A stretch of DNA of 64,000 nucleotides from Cellulosimicrobium cellulans. GTDB lineage: Bacteria > Actinomycetota > Actinomycetes > Actinomycetales > Cellulomonadaceae. A model generated the notes under the pieces. That model had not been told where the DNA came from. It saw only the letters and a program-made list of their open reading frames with translations, and searched no databases. The stretch covers positions 558,001 to 622,000 of the forward strand of contig NZ_JAMXST010000003.1 in the NCBI RefSeq assembly GCF_024124905.1, read 5' to 3'. Shown piece after piece: positions 1 to 8,118 of this stretch (the first letter of the stretch is position 1; every line of letters begins with the position of its first letter). Position numbers and translations under genes: made by a program.

Positions 1-433
1 GCCGGTCGAGGACGATCCGACCCGCCGGCGGGACGCGGTGCGCGTCGGCCGGGGTCAGCCACGCGAGCTCGGCGATCTCGGCGTTCGGTGCCGGCTCGGG
101 CGACCCGGGAGCCGGCTCGGCGTACATGCAGTGCATGCGCACGACCCGCCCGCCGAGGCCGTGCCCGGGCGCCTCGGCGACGAAGCCGGGGCGGACCGAC
201 GTCGGGTCGAGGCGCACCCCCAGCTCCTCGTGGATCTCGCGCACCAGCGCCTCGGCGTCCGACTCGCCGGGCTCGACCTTGCCGCCCGGCATGAAGAAGC
301 GGTCCTTGCCGGTCGTGCGGACGGCGAGCAGGCGCCCGTCGCGGACGTTCACCCAGCCGACGGTGCGCAGCGGCGGCAGGGCGGCGGGCTCGGGGGAGGG
401 CGGGTCGGTGCGGGGGAGGTCGTGCGACGTCAC
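1..433 (-). CDS. NUDIX hydrolase (partial, 3' end outside window)
   Basis: Hydrolyses a nucleoside-diphosphate-linked substrate; the substrate cannot be told from sequence. Reading from a GTG at 433, a beta-strand with GWVNVRDGRLL leads into the NUDIX box at about residues 51-73, where G-x5-E-x7-R-E-x2-E-E-x-G is fully met (GGKVEPGE, REIHEELG). The reading frame stays open to base 1, so the C-terminus lies off the window. No ribosome site stands out, but a CACAGT lies 6 bases before the GTG, so a leaderless transcript is possible. An ATG 16 bases upstream is out of frame. The protein starts with a Pro-rich tail and no signal peptide, so it is cytoplasmic. Family is sure; substrate unknown. 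Confidence 0.88.
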   Translation of the reverse strand, partial: MTSHDLPRTDPPSPEPAALPPLRTVGWVNVRDGRLLAVRTTGKDRFFMPGGKVEPGESDAEALVREIHEELGVRLDPTSVRPGFVAEAPGHGLGGRVVRMHCMYAEPAPGSPEPAPNAEIAELAWLTPADAHRVPPAGRIVLDR

Positions 434-523
434 GCCCCCACTGTGCCATCTCCGGCGCGCCGTCTCCGCGGCGCCGTCCGACCCGGACGGCTCGACGCTG
501 ACGGCTCGACGACGACCGGCACC

Positions 524-565
524 CCCGACGGCGCGTGGCGCACCCAGCAGCCACGCGCCGTCGGG
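524..565. terminator. Hairpin, 16-bp perfect stem
   Basis: Bases 524-539 (CCCGACGGCGCGTGGC) pair perfectly with 550-565 across a 10-base loop. It lies beyond the 3' end of the GH6 gene and upstream of the NUDIX gene. There is no T-tract, so intrinsic termination is uncertain; it may be one of the dispersed palindromes described elsewhere. Confidence 0.5.
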
Positions 566-694
566 CCTGCCCCTCGCGCGGCCCCAGTTCCGGCGAGAGG
601 CGATGGTGCCGGGCCGGGCCCGGCACAGACGATCGTCACACCAACCGGCGAACCGTGCGCGCTGCGCACCCGCGCTAGCCCCCTGGGAAGACGC

Positions 695-749
695 CGAACA
701 CGACATTGCTGCCGTTATCCGGGCGATAACGGCAGCAATGTCGTGTTCG
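695..749. repeat. Family A palindrome, copy 1 (perfect 25-bp arms)
   Basis: Bases 695-719 and 725-749 are perfect inverted copies with a 5-base loop. The outer part reads CGAACACGACATTGCTG and the inner part GCCGTTATC. It starts 33 bases downstream of the GH6 stop codon. The same outer core recurs near 3.9, 41.2, 42.4, 44.8 and 46.8 kb. It could act as a bidirectional terminator or mRNA 3' stabiliser; there is no T-tract. Confidence 0.85.
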
Positions 750-782
750 AGGGCGAGCAGGGTCGTGCTCGACGGCGTCGGG

Positions 783-2126
783 TTACCAGGACGCGTTGCG
801 GGCGAGCTCGAGCGCGACGTCCTGCCACCACTGTCCGGCGGGCGGCCCGCCGTTGCACGACCCGTCACTCTCGCCGGGCAGCTTGACCCAGAGCAGGGCG
901 TCCAGGTGCGTGCCGTCGTCGACCGCGCGTGGCGGGTCGCCCAGCGCGCGACCGCGGGGGTTGCACCACTCACCATTGCTCCCGGTGCCGTTGCGGGACG
1001 TGTCGACGACGAACGACACGTCGCCGCCGAGCAGCGCCGCGACCTGCTCGCCGTACGCGCGCGACTCGGCCGTCGTGCGGTAGTTCGACGTGTTGAGCGC
1101 GAACCCGACGGCGTCGTCGAGGCCCACCTGCTGGAGGCGGGCCGCGGCGGTCGCCGGGCTCAGCCACGCGGAGTGACCCGCGTCGATGTAGACGCGCGCG
1201 CCGGCGTCGGTCAGGATGCGCGCCGCGTCGCGCAGCATGCCGACGCGGTCGCCCTGGCCGGAGCAGTCGCCGAGCTGGGCGAGCGCGTCGGGCTCCAGGA
1301 CGACCCACGGCTCGCCGACGATGCCGGACGCGACCGTCTGGACCCAGCTCCGGTACGCCGCCTCGGCGGTGCCGCCGCCCGAGTGCGAGCCGCAGTCGCG
1401 ACCGGGGATCGCGTAGATCGTCAGGAGCGGCGTCGCTCCCTCGGCCGCGGCGGCGCTCGTGAACGCCGCGACCTTCGCGCGCGACACCTGCGCGTCCGCG
1501 TCGGTGACCCACGTCGACTGGGGCGTGAGCGCGATCTTCGCGAGCAGGTCCCGGTCCGTGCCCGACGCCGCCTGCCAGGCCTCCCACGCCTGGTTCGTCT
1601 CGTCCACGTGGAACGTCACGTCGTCCGGCGTCTCGGGGGGATCGGTGGGGTCCGGCGGGTCGGTGGGGTCGGGTGGGACGTCGCCGCCGCACGCGACGCC
1701 GTCGAGCGTGAAGCTCGCGGGCACGGCCGGGGCGGACGCGGCCGTGCCCACGAGGCCGAACGAGGCGCTGCCGCCCGTGGCGAGCGACGCGTTCCATCCC
1801 ACGTCGCCCACGGTGACCCGGCCGCCGTCGCGCCCGAGCGTGCCGTTCCAGAGCTGGCTGATGCTCTCGCCCGCCGGCAGGTCCCAGGCCAGCTCCCAGC
1901 CTGAGCGCGGGGCGCCGAGGTTCGTGACGGTGACGTCGGCCTGGAAGCCGCCGGACCACGCGCTCGTGATGCGGTAGTCGACCGTGCAGGCCGCGGAGGG
2001 CGCGGCCGCGCGGGTCGTCGCGAGCGCCGCACCGGCGGTCGCCGTGGCGCCCAGCGTCGCGAGGGTCGCGACGGCGGCGACGAGCGTCGCCGCACGGGGT
2101 CGTCGGGTGGGGGAGGTCGGTCTCAT
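783..2126 (-). CDS. Secreted GH6 cellulase with N-terminal CBM2
   Basis: Hydrolyses beta-1,4-glucan outside the cell. The 447-residue protein has a Sec-type signal (twin-Arg-rich start, hydrophobic run to about residue 36), a CBM2 cellulose-binding module (about 46-147, ending LDGVACGG), a short Pro/Thr linker (about 150-170, DPTDPPDPTDPP) and a GH6 catalytic domain. The GH6 marks are PGRDCG (D244) and VVLEPDALAQL, whose D280 matches the family's general acid, plus DAGHSAWL and NTSNYRTT. Endoglucanase versus exoglucanase cannot be settled by eye. It starts at an ATG with GGAG upstream. It is divergent from padR, with a LacI-type operator at 2196-2213 about 70 bases upstream, which suggests sugar-responsive repression. 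Confidence 0.93.
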   Translation of the reverse strand: MRPTSPTRRPRAATLVAAVATLATLGATATAGAALATTRAAAPSAACTVDYRITSAWSGGFQADVTVTNLGAPRSGWELAWDLPAGESISQLWNGTLGRDGGRVTVGDVGWNASLATGGSASFGLVGTAASAPAVPASFTLDGVACGGDVPPDPTDPPDPTDPPETPDDVTFHVDETNQAWEAWQAASGTDRDLLAKIALTPQSTWVTDADAQVSRAKVAAFTSAAAAEGATPLLTIYAIPGRDCGSHSGGGTAEAAYRSWVQTVASGIVGEPWVVLEPDALAQLGDCSGQGDRVGMLRDAARILTDAGARVYIDAGHSAWLSPATAAARLQQVGLDDAVGFALNTSNYRTTAESRAYGEQVAALLGGDVSFVVDTSRNGTGSNGEWCNPRGRALGDPPRAVDDGTHLDALLWVKLPGESDGSCNGGPPAGQWWQDVALELARNASW

Positions 2127-2195
2127 GCTCGGGGCTCCGTCGCCTCGGGGTCAGGACTCCGCCACGGTAGGGACTGTCGGGGAGCGGCCGGGAGG

Positions 2196-2213
2196 GTGCG
2201 AAACGTTTCGCAC
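2196..2213. promoter_or_regulatory. LacI-family operator
   Basis: GTGCGAAACGTTTCGCAC is a perfect 18-bp dyad with the central CG and AAACGTTT core typical of LacI/CcpA-like repressors. It lies between the divergent cellulase and padR genes, nearer the padR start. No lacI-type gene is in the window, so the regulator is encoded elsewhere. It is not the TGGGAGCGCTCCCA box known for CelR. Confidence 0.7.
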
Positions 2214-2262
2214 TGCGGCGCGTCGTGCTCCATAGGTTCGTTGCGAGGGTATGGTCGTCGCC

Positions 2263-2676
2263 ATGGCATCGAGACCGCTCCAGGAACCCGCGTTCCTCGT
2301 CCTGTCCGCGCTCGCGGCCGGTCCGCTGCACGGGTACGGCATCGCGCAGGACGTCGAGTCCAGCTCCGACGGCCGCGTGACGCTGCGCGCCGGGACGCTC
2401 TACGGCGCGATCGACCGGCTCGTCGCCGCCGGGCTCGTCGAGGTCGACCGCGAGGAGGTCGTCGACTCGCGCCTGCGCCGCTACTACCGGCTCACCACGG
2501 AGGGCGGGACGCGCCTCGCCGCAGAGGCCGAGCGTGCCGAGGCCCAGGCGCGCCGCGCGCTCGAACGCCTCGGCGCCCGCCGTCGCGCGACCGCGGTGGC
2601 GCGCGACGGCGTCGCGGCGCGCCCCGCCCGCGGCGTCGCGGGAGGTCTCGCCGACGGCGGGGCGGTGCCGGCATGA
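2263..2676 (+). CDS. PadR family transcriptional regulator
   Basis: Small repressor with a winged-helix DNA-binding domain (residues about 8-85): HGYGI, RAGTLYGAIDRL, GLVEVDREE and YYRLTTEG are the classic PadR blocks. The Arg/Ala-rich tail is disordered. I prefer the ATG at 2263 because TATGGT lies 7 bases upstream, the usual -10 spacing of an actinobacterial leaderless gene. The ATG at 2251, four codons earlier, would have its start inside that -10. It overlaps the next gene by ATGA, so the two are translated together; the membrane protein is the likely target or effector partner, as in other PadR pairs. The ligand is unknown. Confidence 0.88.
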   Translation: MASRPLQEPAFLVLSALAAGPLHGYGIAQDVESSSDGRVTLRAGTLYGAIDRLVAAGLVEVDREEVVDSRLRRYYRLTTEGGTRLAAEAERAEAQARRALERLGARRRATAVARDGVAARPARGVAGGLADGGAVPA

Positions 2677-3836
2677 GCGGGGACCGCGGGGGCCGCCCCG
2701 GTGCGGCGGGCGACGGAGCGACGGCAGCTCCTGCTGCGGCGAGCCCGACGGCGGAGCCCGGCCCGCCGGTGCTCGTCGCACCCGTGCTCGTGCGGGACTA
2801 CCGCCGACTCCTGCGGCTCTTCCCGTACACGTACCGACGGGCGCACGAGGCCGAGATGCTCGGTCACCTGCTCGACGGCGCGCGGCCGGGGCGGTCGCGC
2901 CCGACCCGGGCCGAGCGGTGGGACCTGCTGCGCGCCGCCGCCCGCGAGTGGGCGCTCGCGCCGCTGGGCTCGACGCCGCGGCAGCGGCGGGCGGCGACCG
3001 GGCTGCTGTTCGTGCTGCTCCCGGCGGTGCTCGTGGTCATGGCGGTGCGCGTCCTCGCGTTCGCTGCCGCGATCGTCCGGGCGATGCTCGGCCCGGACGG
3101 CGGCGCGCCGCTCGCGGCGACCGTCCCGACGGCGCCGATGTGGGCCCTGTGGATCGCGGCGGTCGCCCTCACGCTCGTCGGGGCGCGACGCGTCGGCCTC
3201 GTGGTCGCGGTGCTCGCCGCCGGGGCGGGCGTGGCCGCGCTCGTCGGGTCGGTCGCTGCGGGCAGCGCCTATGCCGCGTACCTCGACGCACCGTGGGTCG
3301 TCGGGCTCGTCGCGTACGCGGGGGTGCTCGCCGCGGGACGGACGTGCCGGGTCGGCGCCGAGCCGGTCGCGCTCCGGGCGGCGACGGTCTGGGCCATGGC
3401 GCTGGTCCTCGGCGCCTTCGTCGCGGCGACCTTCGCCGACGCGGCGCACCTCGGGATGCCGTGGTGGTCGGGTGGCGCCCTGGTCTCGTGGACGCTTCAG
3501 GCGCTCGCCGTACCGGTCGTCCTGCTCCTCGGCGTCGCCCTCCTGTGGCGCCGGACGCGCCAGGCGGTCCCGGTGCTCGGCGGTCTCGCGGTCGCCGTGC
3601 TGCTGAGCCGCTCGACCTTCTTCTGGTCCGGCACGGTGAGCATCCAGACGGCGGACCTCGGGAACGTCGTCGGCCTCCTGGCGTTCGCCGCCGCGGCGAC
3701 GCTCGTGCTGCGCTGGGTCGTCAACCGTCTCGACGAGCTCTCCGAGGCGCGCGCCGCGCACGGGGCTCTGCTCGCCGCGACGGGAGAGACGTTGGGGCCG
3801 GACGCGCCGCACCCGGGCGAGCCGACCGCCGTCTGA
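2673..3836 (+). CDS. Polytopic membrane protein, PadR partner
   Basis: A 387-residue protein of unknown function. A soluble head (about residues 1-100) contains DYRRLLRLFPYTYRRAHEAE, a block common in membrane proteins encoded beside PadR genes. It is followed by about eight hydrophobic segments and a short acidic/Ala tail. The start ATG at 2673 overlaps the padR stop codon (ATGA). There is no signal peptide or catalytic motif. Its job is probably tied to a membrane stress or permeability response controlled by PadR, but that is inference from position only. The gene ends 40 bases before a palindromic element that separates it from convergent purB. Confidence 0.82.
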   Translation: MSGDRGGRPGAAGDGATAAPAAASPTAEPGPPVLVAPVLVRDYRRLLRLFPYTYRRAHEAEMLGHLLDGARPGRSRPTRAERWDLLRAAAREWALAPLGSTPRQRRAATGLLFVLLPAVLVVMAVRVLAFAAAIVRAMLGPDGGAPLAATVPTAPMWALWIAAVALTLVGARRVGLVVAVLAAGAGVAALVGSVAAGSAYAAYLDAPWVVGLVAYAGVLAAGRTCRVGAEPVALRAATVWAMALVLGAFVAATFADAAHLGMPWWSGGALVSWTLQALAVPVVLLLGVALLWRRTRQAVPVLGGLAVAVLLSRSTFFWSGTVSIQTADLGNVVGLLAFAAAATLVLRWVVNRLDELSEARAAHGALLAATGETLGPDAPHPGEPTAV

Positions 3837-3875
3837 CACCGGCGCCGCCGAGAACGACGCTGCGCGCTCGCGAGA

Positions 3876-3920
3876 ACGACATGAGGGCCGTTATCTACCG
3901 GATAACGGCCCTCATGTCGT
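3876..3920. repeat. Family A palindrome, copy 2
   Basis: Bases 3876-3895 (ACGACATGAGGGCCGTTATC) and 3901-3920 are perfect inverted copies, 20 bp each, with a 5-base loop. The outer ACGACAT, the inner GCCGTTATC and the loop length match copy 1, while the middle differs. It sits between convergent genes, where a two-way terminator is expected. Confidence 0.82.
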
Positions 3921-3938
3921 GTTCCGCGCGGGGCTGGG

Positions 3939-5426
3939 TCAGTCCAGGTAGGCCGACACCAGGCGGGATGCCAGGCCCGTGTAGGTGGCCGGGGTGAGGT
4001 TCGCGAGGCGCTGGGCTACGTCGTCCGGAAGGCCGAGGCCGGCGACGAACTCGCGCAGGCGCGCGGCGTCGACGCGCTGGCCGCGCGTGAGGTCCTTGAG
4101 GCGCTCGTACGGGTTCTCCATGCCGGGGACGCCCGCGACCGACGCCGCGCGCATCGCCGACTGGATGGGCTCGCCGAGCACCTCCCAGTTCTCGTCGAGG
4201 TCCGCCGCCATGAGGTCGGCGTTCGCGGCGAGGGCCTTGAGGCCGCGGCGCACGTTGTCGATCGCGAGGAGCGAGTGGCCGAACGCGGGGCCGACGTTGC
4301 GCTGCGTCGTCGAGTCCGTGAGGTCGCGCTGGAGGCGCGAGGTGACGAGCGTCGCGCCGAGCGTGTCGAGCAGCGCGGACGAGATCTCGAGGTTCGCCTC
4401 GGCGTTCTCGAACCGGATCGGGTTGACCTTGTGCGGCATGGTCGACGACCCGGTGGCGCCGGGGACGGGGATCTGCGTGAAGAACCCCAGGGAGATGTAG
4501 GTCCACACGTCGGTCGCGAGGTTGTGGAGGATGCGGTTGAACCGCGCGACGTCGGCGTACAGCTCGGCCTGCCAGTCGTGCGACTCGATCTGCGTCGTCA
4601 GCGGGTTCCACGTGAGCCCCAGGCCCTCGACGAAGTGCTTCGACACCGACGGCCAGTCCACGCCCGGCACGGCGACGGTGTGCGCGCCGTACGTGCCCGT
4701 CGCGCCGTTGAGCTTGCCCAGGTACTCGGCCGCGCCGATCCGGCGGAGCTGGCGGCGCAGCCGGTGCGCGAGGACGGCGAGCTCCTTGCCGAGCGTCGTC
4801 GGCGTCGCGGGCTGGCCGTGCGTGCGCGAGAGCATCGGCACGTCCGCGTGCTCGCGCGCCATGTCCGCGAGCTGGTCGGCCAGGGCGGTCGCGGCGGGCA
4901 GCCACACCTGCTCGACGGCGCCGCGCACCATGAGCGCGTACGACAGGTTGTTGACGTCCTCGCTCGTGCACGCGAAGTGCACGAGCTCGCCGACGCCGGG
5001 GAGCACGGTGTCCGCGCCCAGGGCGTCGGGCGCCGCGGCGAGGCGGCGCTTGACGAAGTACTCGACCGCCTTGACGTCGTGCACCGTCTCGCGCTCGATC
5101 GCGGCGAGCTCGGCGATCTCCTCGCCGCCGAACGTCGCGGGGATCTGACGCAGGTACGCGACCTCCGCGTCGGAGAGCTGGGGGGCGCCCGGCACGACCG
5201 GGCGGACCGCGTTCTCGTCGACCGCCTGGACGCCGTTGCACAGCGTGATGAGCCACTCGACCTCGACGTGGACGCGCTCGCGGTTGAGCGCGGCCTCGCT
5301 GAGGTGGTCGACGAGCGGCGCGACGGCCGCGCGGTAGCGCCCGTCGAGCGGGCCGAGCGCGATCGGCGGGGTCACCTCGGCGAGCGACACGCGGGCAGGG
5401 GCGTCTGCGGCAGGGTTCTCGGGCAC
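3939..5426 (-). CDS. purB: Adenylosuccinate lyase
   Basis: Cleaves SAICAR and adenylosuccinate in purine synthesis, in the cytoplasm. At 495 residues it has the full fumarase/aspartase-family fold: IALGPLDGRY at the N-terminus, TSEDVNNLSYAL, SRTHGQPATPTTLGKE with the catalytic His, and the family signature SSTMPHKVNP near residue 325. The length and the PLDGRY start resemble the longer E. coli-type PurB. The start is the GTG at 5426 with GGGAG 11 bases upstream. It stands alone, convergent with the membrane protein and divergent from the WXG-like gene. Confidence 0.95.
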   Translation of the reverse strand: MPENPAADAPARVSLAEVTPPIALGPLDGRYRAAVAPLVDHLSEAALNRERVHVEVEWLITLCNGVQAVDENAVRPVVPGAPQLSDAEVAYLRQIPATFGGEEIAELAAIERETVHDVKAVEYFVKRRLAAAPDALGADTVLPGVGELVHFACTSEDVNNLSYALMVRGAVEQVWLPAATALADQLADMAREHADVPMLSRTHGQPATPTTLGKELAVLAHRLRRQLRRIGAAEYLGKLNGATGTYGAHTVAVPGVDWPSVSKHFVEGLGLTWNPLTTQIESHDWQAELYADVARFNRILHNLATDVWTYISLGFFTQIPVPGATGSSTMPHKVNPIRFENAEANLEISSALLDTLGATLVTSRLQRDLTDSTTQRNVGPAFGHSLLAIDNVRRGLKALAANADLMAADLDENWEVLGEPIQSAMRAASVAGVPGMENPYERLKDLTRGQRVDAARLREFVAGLGLPDDVAQRLANLTPATYTGLASRLVSAYLD

Positions 5427-5621
5427 GCCCCTGATTCTCCCACGCGTGCCCGACGGCGGCCCGCGCCTCCCGCAGTCCGGGCACGCGGTCCTGGGCCGGC
5501 GCGCGATCCGTGGGCGCCGCGCGGTGCGTGGCCGTCCCCAGGGCCGTCTTCCGAGCGGCCCGTCCACAGCGGCGGACGGGGCCGCGGCGTCCGGGCCGAG
5601 GCCCTGCGTACGGTCGCCGCC

Positions 5622-5936
5622 ATGTCCTCCTCGTCGCCCCCGCCGCCCCCGCCGTGCGACGCTGCGCCGTTCGGCGTCTCGCTCGCCCGGGCCCGGGTCC
5701 TCACCGCCCAGGACGACGTCGCGCGGGCCGGTGCCGCGCTCGTCGCGCCGGACCTGCCGTGGGCGGGCCACGCGCGCGCGTCGTACGACGATGCCGCCGC
5801 CGAGCAGCGCGGCGGGCTGCTCCGGCTCGGCATGCTGCTCGACAGCTGCCTCCTGCGCCTCGACGCGCTCACCGTCCTCGCCGAGGCCGAGGTGGCGAGG
5901 ATCCGGGCCGAGCTCGCCGCGGCGGGGTTGCCGTGA
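5622..5936 (+). CDS. WXG100-like small protein
   Basis: A 104-residue, mostly helical protein. After a Ser/Pro-rich start it has two predicted helices joined by LPWAGHARASYDDAAAE, in which W-A-G sits at the hairpin turn as in WXG100/ESX substrates. It has no signal peptide. The start has no ribosome site; TACGGT lies 7-8 bases upstream, so translation is probably leaderless. Its stop overlaps the start of the hydrolase gene (GTGA), so the pair is made together. In known ESX pairs such small partners accompany a larger effector for type VII export. Weak points: the match rests on helix-WxG-helix layout, and no ESX ATPase gene is in view. Confidence 0.6.
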   Translation: MSSSSPPPPPPCDAAPFGVSLARARVLTAQDDVARAGAALVAPDLPWAGHARASYDDAAAEQRGGLLRLGMLLDSCLLRLDALTVLAEAEVARIRAELAAAGLP

Positions 5937-7603
5937 GCGGCCCTCGCCCGGCACCCGTGGTCGTGGTGCGCGGCGGCACGGAGCCGACCGCGGTCGAGAC
6001 GGCGGCGGTCGTCGCGCAGGCGGTGGCGCTCGGCGCGCGGGCGGACCTCGTCGCCGGGACCGTGGCCGCGCTCCGAGCCGCGCGGGACTCCGTGGACGTG
6101 ACGACCGCGAGCCCCACGTCGTTCGCGGGTCGCCTCGCGGCACCGGCGCCCATCCAGGCCGCGTCGGGCTGGGGCGTCCACGCCACGCCGTGCTGGTCGG
6201 CGGAGGTGCGTGCGGCGCGCGCGGCCGCGCTCGAGGCGTTCGACCTCGCGATCGGCCTCGCGCAGGAGCAGGAGCGGGGCCTGCGCGACCTCGCGTCGCG
6301 CCTGCAGCATGCGGTGCGCGTCTACGACGACGCGGACGCCGCGGCGACGGCACTGTGGCAGGACCTCGCGCTCCTCGCCGTCGGGGGCTTCAGCCCGGTC
6401 GGTGCCGCCGCCGCCGGGCTGATCGGCATCCTCTCCCTGGGGACCGTCGGGGTCCTGCACTCGTTCCTGGAGGGTCGTCCGTCCGCGCTGAGGGTCGTCA
6501 CCTCGGGAGAGTCGCTGCACCCTGCCACGATCCGTGCGCTGAGCCGGGCGATCGGCCTGCTCGACGCCGACCGCCCGTGGTACCGGATGCCGACCGTCGG
6601 CAACGGCGCGTCGGTGCTGCGCGGCCTCGCGCAGCCGCTGCGGGACCGCTTCCTGCCCGACCCCGACGTCCGGCTCGTCGACGCGCCACGCGACCTGCCG
6701 ACGCCCACCGACGTGCGGTCCGCGCTCGGCGCCGTGGACGCGCTCGCGACGGACTCGACGCTCAGCGTCCAGCGGATCGTCAAGGACGACGGCACCCCCA
6801 CGTGGGTGGTCGCGATCCCCGGTACGCAGCCCGGCAATCTCCGGTCGGTCTTCACCATGACGTCCAACTACGACCTCATGGACGACGACCCGGCGGTGCG
6901 GGCGCGGGCCGACAGCGCCCGCGCCGTGCTGGAGGCGATGCGACAGGCCGGGATCGGGCCCGACGACGACGTCGTGCTCGTGGGGCACAGCCAGGGCGGC
7001 ATGATCGCCGCGACCGTCGCGGCGGCGACGGTCGGGACGTACTCCGTGCGGCACGTCGTGACGGCGGGCTCGCCCGTCGCCGGCCACGCCCTCCCACCGG
7101 GGGTCAAGGGCACGCACCTCGAGACCCAGGGCGAGGGGATCTCCGACCTCGACGGCGCGGAGAACCGGGCGACGCCCGACAGGGTCACGGTGACGGGGAC
7201 CCTGCCGGCTCCGGGCGGCGGGCCGTCGCTCGAGTGGCCGCACAGCGTGCACTTCCACCAGGAGGTCCTGGACGCCGCCGTCGAGGTGGGCGACCGTGGC
7301 CTCGAGGAGCACCTGGACGACGTCGAGCGGCTGCTCGACGGCCAGGCGGAGGAGCCGCTCGTCTACGAGGCGCGCCTGGTGCCCGACCCGGACACCACGT
7401 TCTGCATCGGGGACCTGGCGGTCCCGCGTTCGCTCACGCCCCCGTGGGCCCCGGGCACGCCGTTCCCGGGCGCGCCGGGGGTGCCGGCGCCGGGGGCGCC
7501 GTCGCCCGCGGTGCCGGGGACCCCGCTCACGGGGAGTCCGGGGGCCGGTCAGCTCACCGCGCCGGGCCCGGACGGCGGGGGAGGCGACGACGACGCGCGG
7601 TAG
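5933..7603 (+). CDS. Large protein with helical N-terminus and alpha/beta-hydrolase domain
   Basis: A 556-residue protein. Residues 1-about 180 are helical and Ala-rich, with a hydrophobic stretch near 155-180 (FSPVGAAAAGLIGILSLG). Residues about 290-470 form an alpha/beta hydrolase with VVAIPGTQPG as oxyanion strand and VLVGHSQGGM as nucleophile elbow (Ser353). A later Asp (SDLDG) and His (WPHSVHFH) may complete the triad. The C-terminal 60 residues are Pro/Gly-rich (GAPGVPAPGAP). The layout recalls the mycobacterial PE-PPE serine hydrolases, in which a helical export domain precedes a GxSxG domain. It starts with GTG overlapping the WXG-like gene. Lipase, esterase or toxin activity cannot be told from sequence. 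Confidence 0.75.
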   Translation: MSGPRPAPVVVVRGGTEPTAVETAAVVAQAVALGARADLVAGTVAALRAARDSVDVTTASPTSFAGRLAAPAPIQAASGWGVHATPCWSAEVRAARAAALEAFDLAIGLAQEQERGLRDLASRLQHAVRVYDDADAAATALWQDLALLAVGGFSPVGAAAAGLIGILSLGTVGVLHSFLEGRPSALRVVTSGESLHPATIRALSRAIGLLDADRPWYRMPTVGNGASVLRGLAQPLRDRFLPDPDVRLVDAPRDLPTPTDVRSALGAVDALATDSTLSVQRIVKDDGTPTWVVAIPGTQPGNLRSVFTMTSNYDLMDDDPAVRARADSARAVLEAMRQAGIGPDDDVVLVGHSQGGMIAATVAAATVGTYSVRHVVTAGSPVAGHALPPGVKGTHLETQGEGISDLDGAENRATPDRVTVTGTLPAPGGGPSLEWPHSVHFHQEVLDAAVEVGDRGLEEHLDDVERLLDGQAEEPLVYEARLVPDPDTTFCIGDLAVPRSLTPPWAPGTPFPGAPGVPAPGAPSPAVPGTPLTGSPGAGQLTAPGPDGGGGDDDAR

Positions 7604-7636
7604 CGGCGCCCGTCCTGCGGACCGAGGCGGCCGGGG

Positions 7637-8026
7637 TCAGCGGTCCTGGGCCCGGGGCACGACGGCCGAGACGGCGAAGTTGATGAGCCCGATGATCAGG
7701 GCCGCGAGCAGGGCCCACCAGAACCCGCCGATGATGCGGATGCCCCAGTCCGTCTGCTCCGTGATCCACGCGGTGAGCATGAGCATGAGCGCGTTGACGA
7801 CGAGCGAGAACAGCCCCAGCGTGAGGATGTAGAGCGGGATGGACAGGATCTGCACGATCGGCTTGATGATCGCGTTCACGAGCGAGTAGAGCAGGGCCAC
7901 CACGAGGATGATGACGACCTGCCCGCCGGCGGTGTCGGACCCGACGATCTGGAAGTGCTCGTCGATGAACAGGCTCGTGAGCCAGATCGCGAGGCCGGTG
8001 ACGAGGACGCGGACGACGAAGCTCAT
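7637..8026 (-). CDS. Phage-holin-family-like four-TM membrane protein
   Basis: A 129-residue protein with four hydrophobic helices: VLVTGLAIWLTSLFI, VVIILVVALLYSLVNAII, LSIPLYILTLGLFSLVVNALML and WWALLAALIIGLINFAVS. The IIKP...L.IPL.ILTLGLF...NALML pattern is that of the widespread phage-holin-family (DUF360/YvlD-like) membrane proteins found in non-phage settings, so the name does not imply lysis. The ATG at 8026 has AGGA 9-10 bases upstream; an ATG three codons earlier is less well placed. It is convergent with the hydrolase gene, 33 bases apart. Function unknown. Confidence 0.8.
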   Translation of the reverse strand: MSFVVRVLVTGLAIWLTSLFIDEHFQIVGSDTAGGQVVIILVVALLYSLVNAIIKPIVQILSIPLYILTLGLFSLVVNALMLMLTAWITEQTDWGIRIIGGFWWALLAALIIGLINFAVSAVVPRAQDR

Positions 8027-8118
8027 ACCGGGCATCCTGCCATCCGGGCGGCGCCCGGGCACGGCGCCGGGCCGCGCCCCGGCGGGACCGCGCCGGGCAG
8101 GTGGCATGATCGAGGACC

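Noticed and set aside
126-1904. 592-codon plus-strand frame across the NUDIX and GH6 region
   Set aside because: It is the antisense shadow of two minus-strand genes; high GC keeps all frames open. No recognisable domain.
7637-8026. Phage holin as sign of a prophage
   Set aside because: No other phage genes are near; the family is common in non-phage settings.
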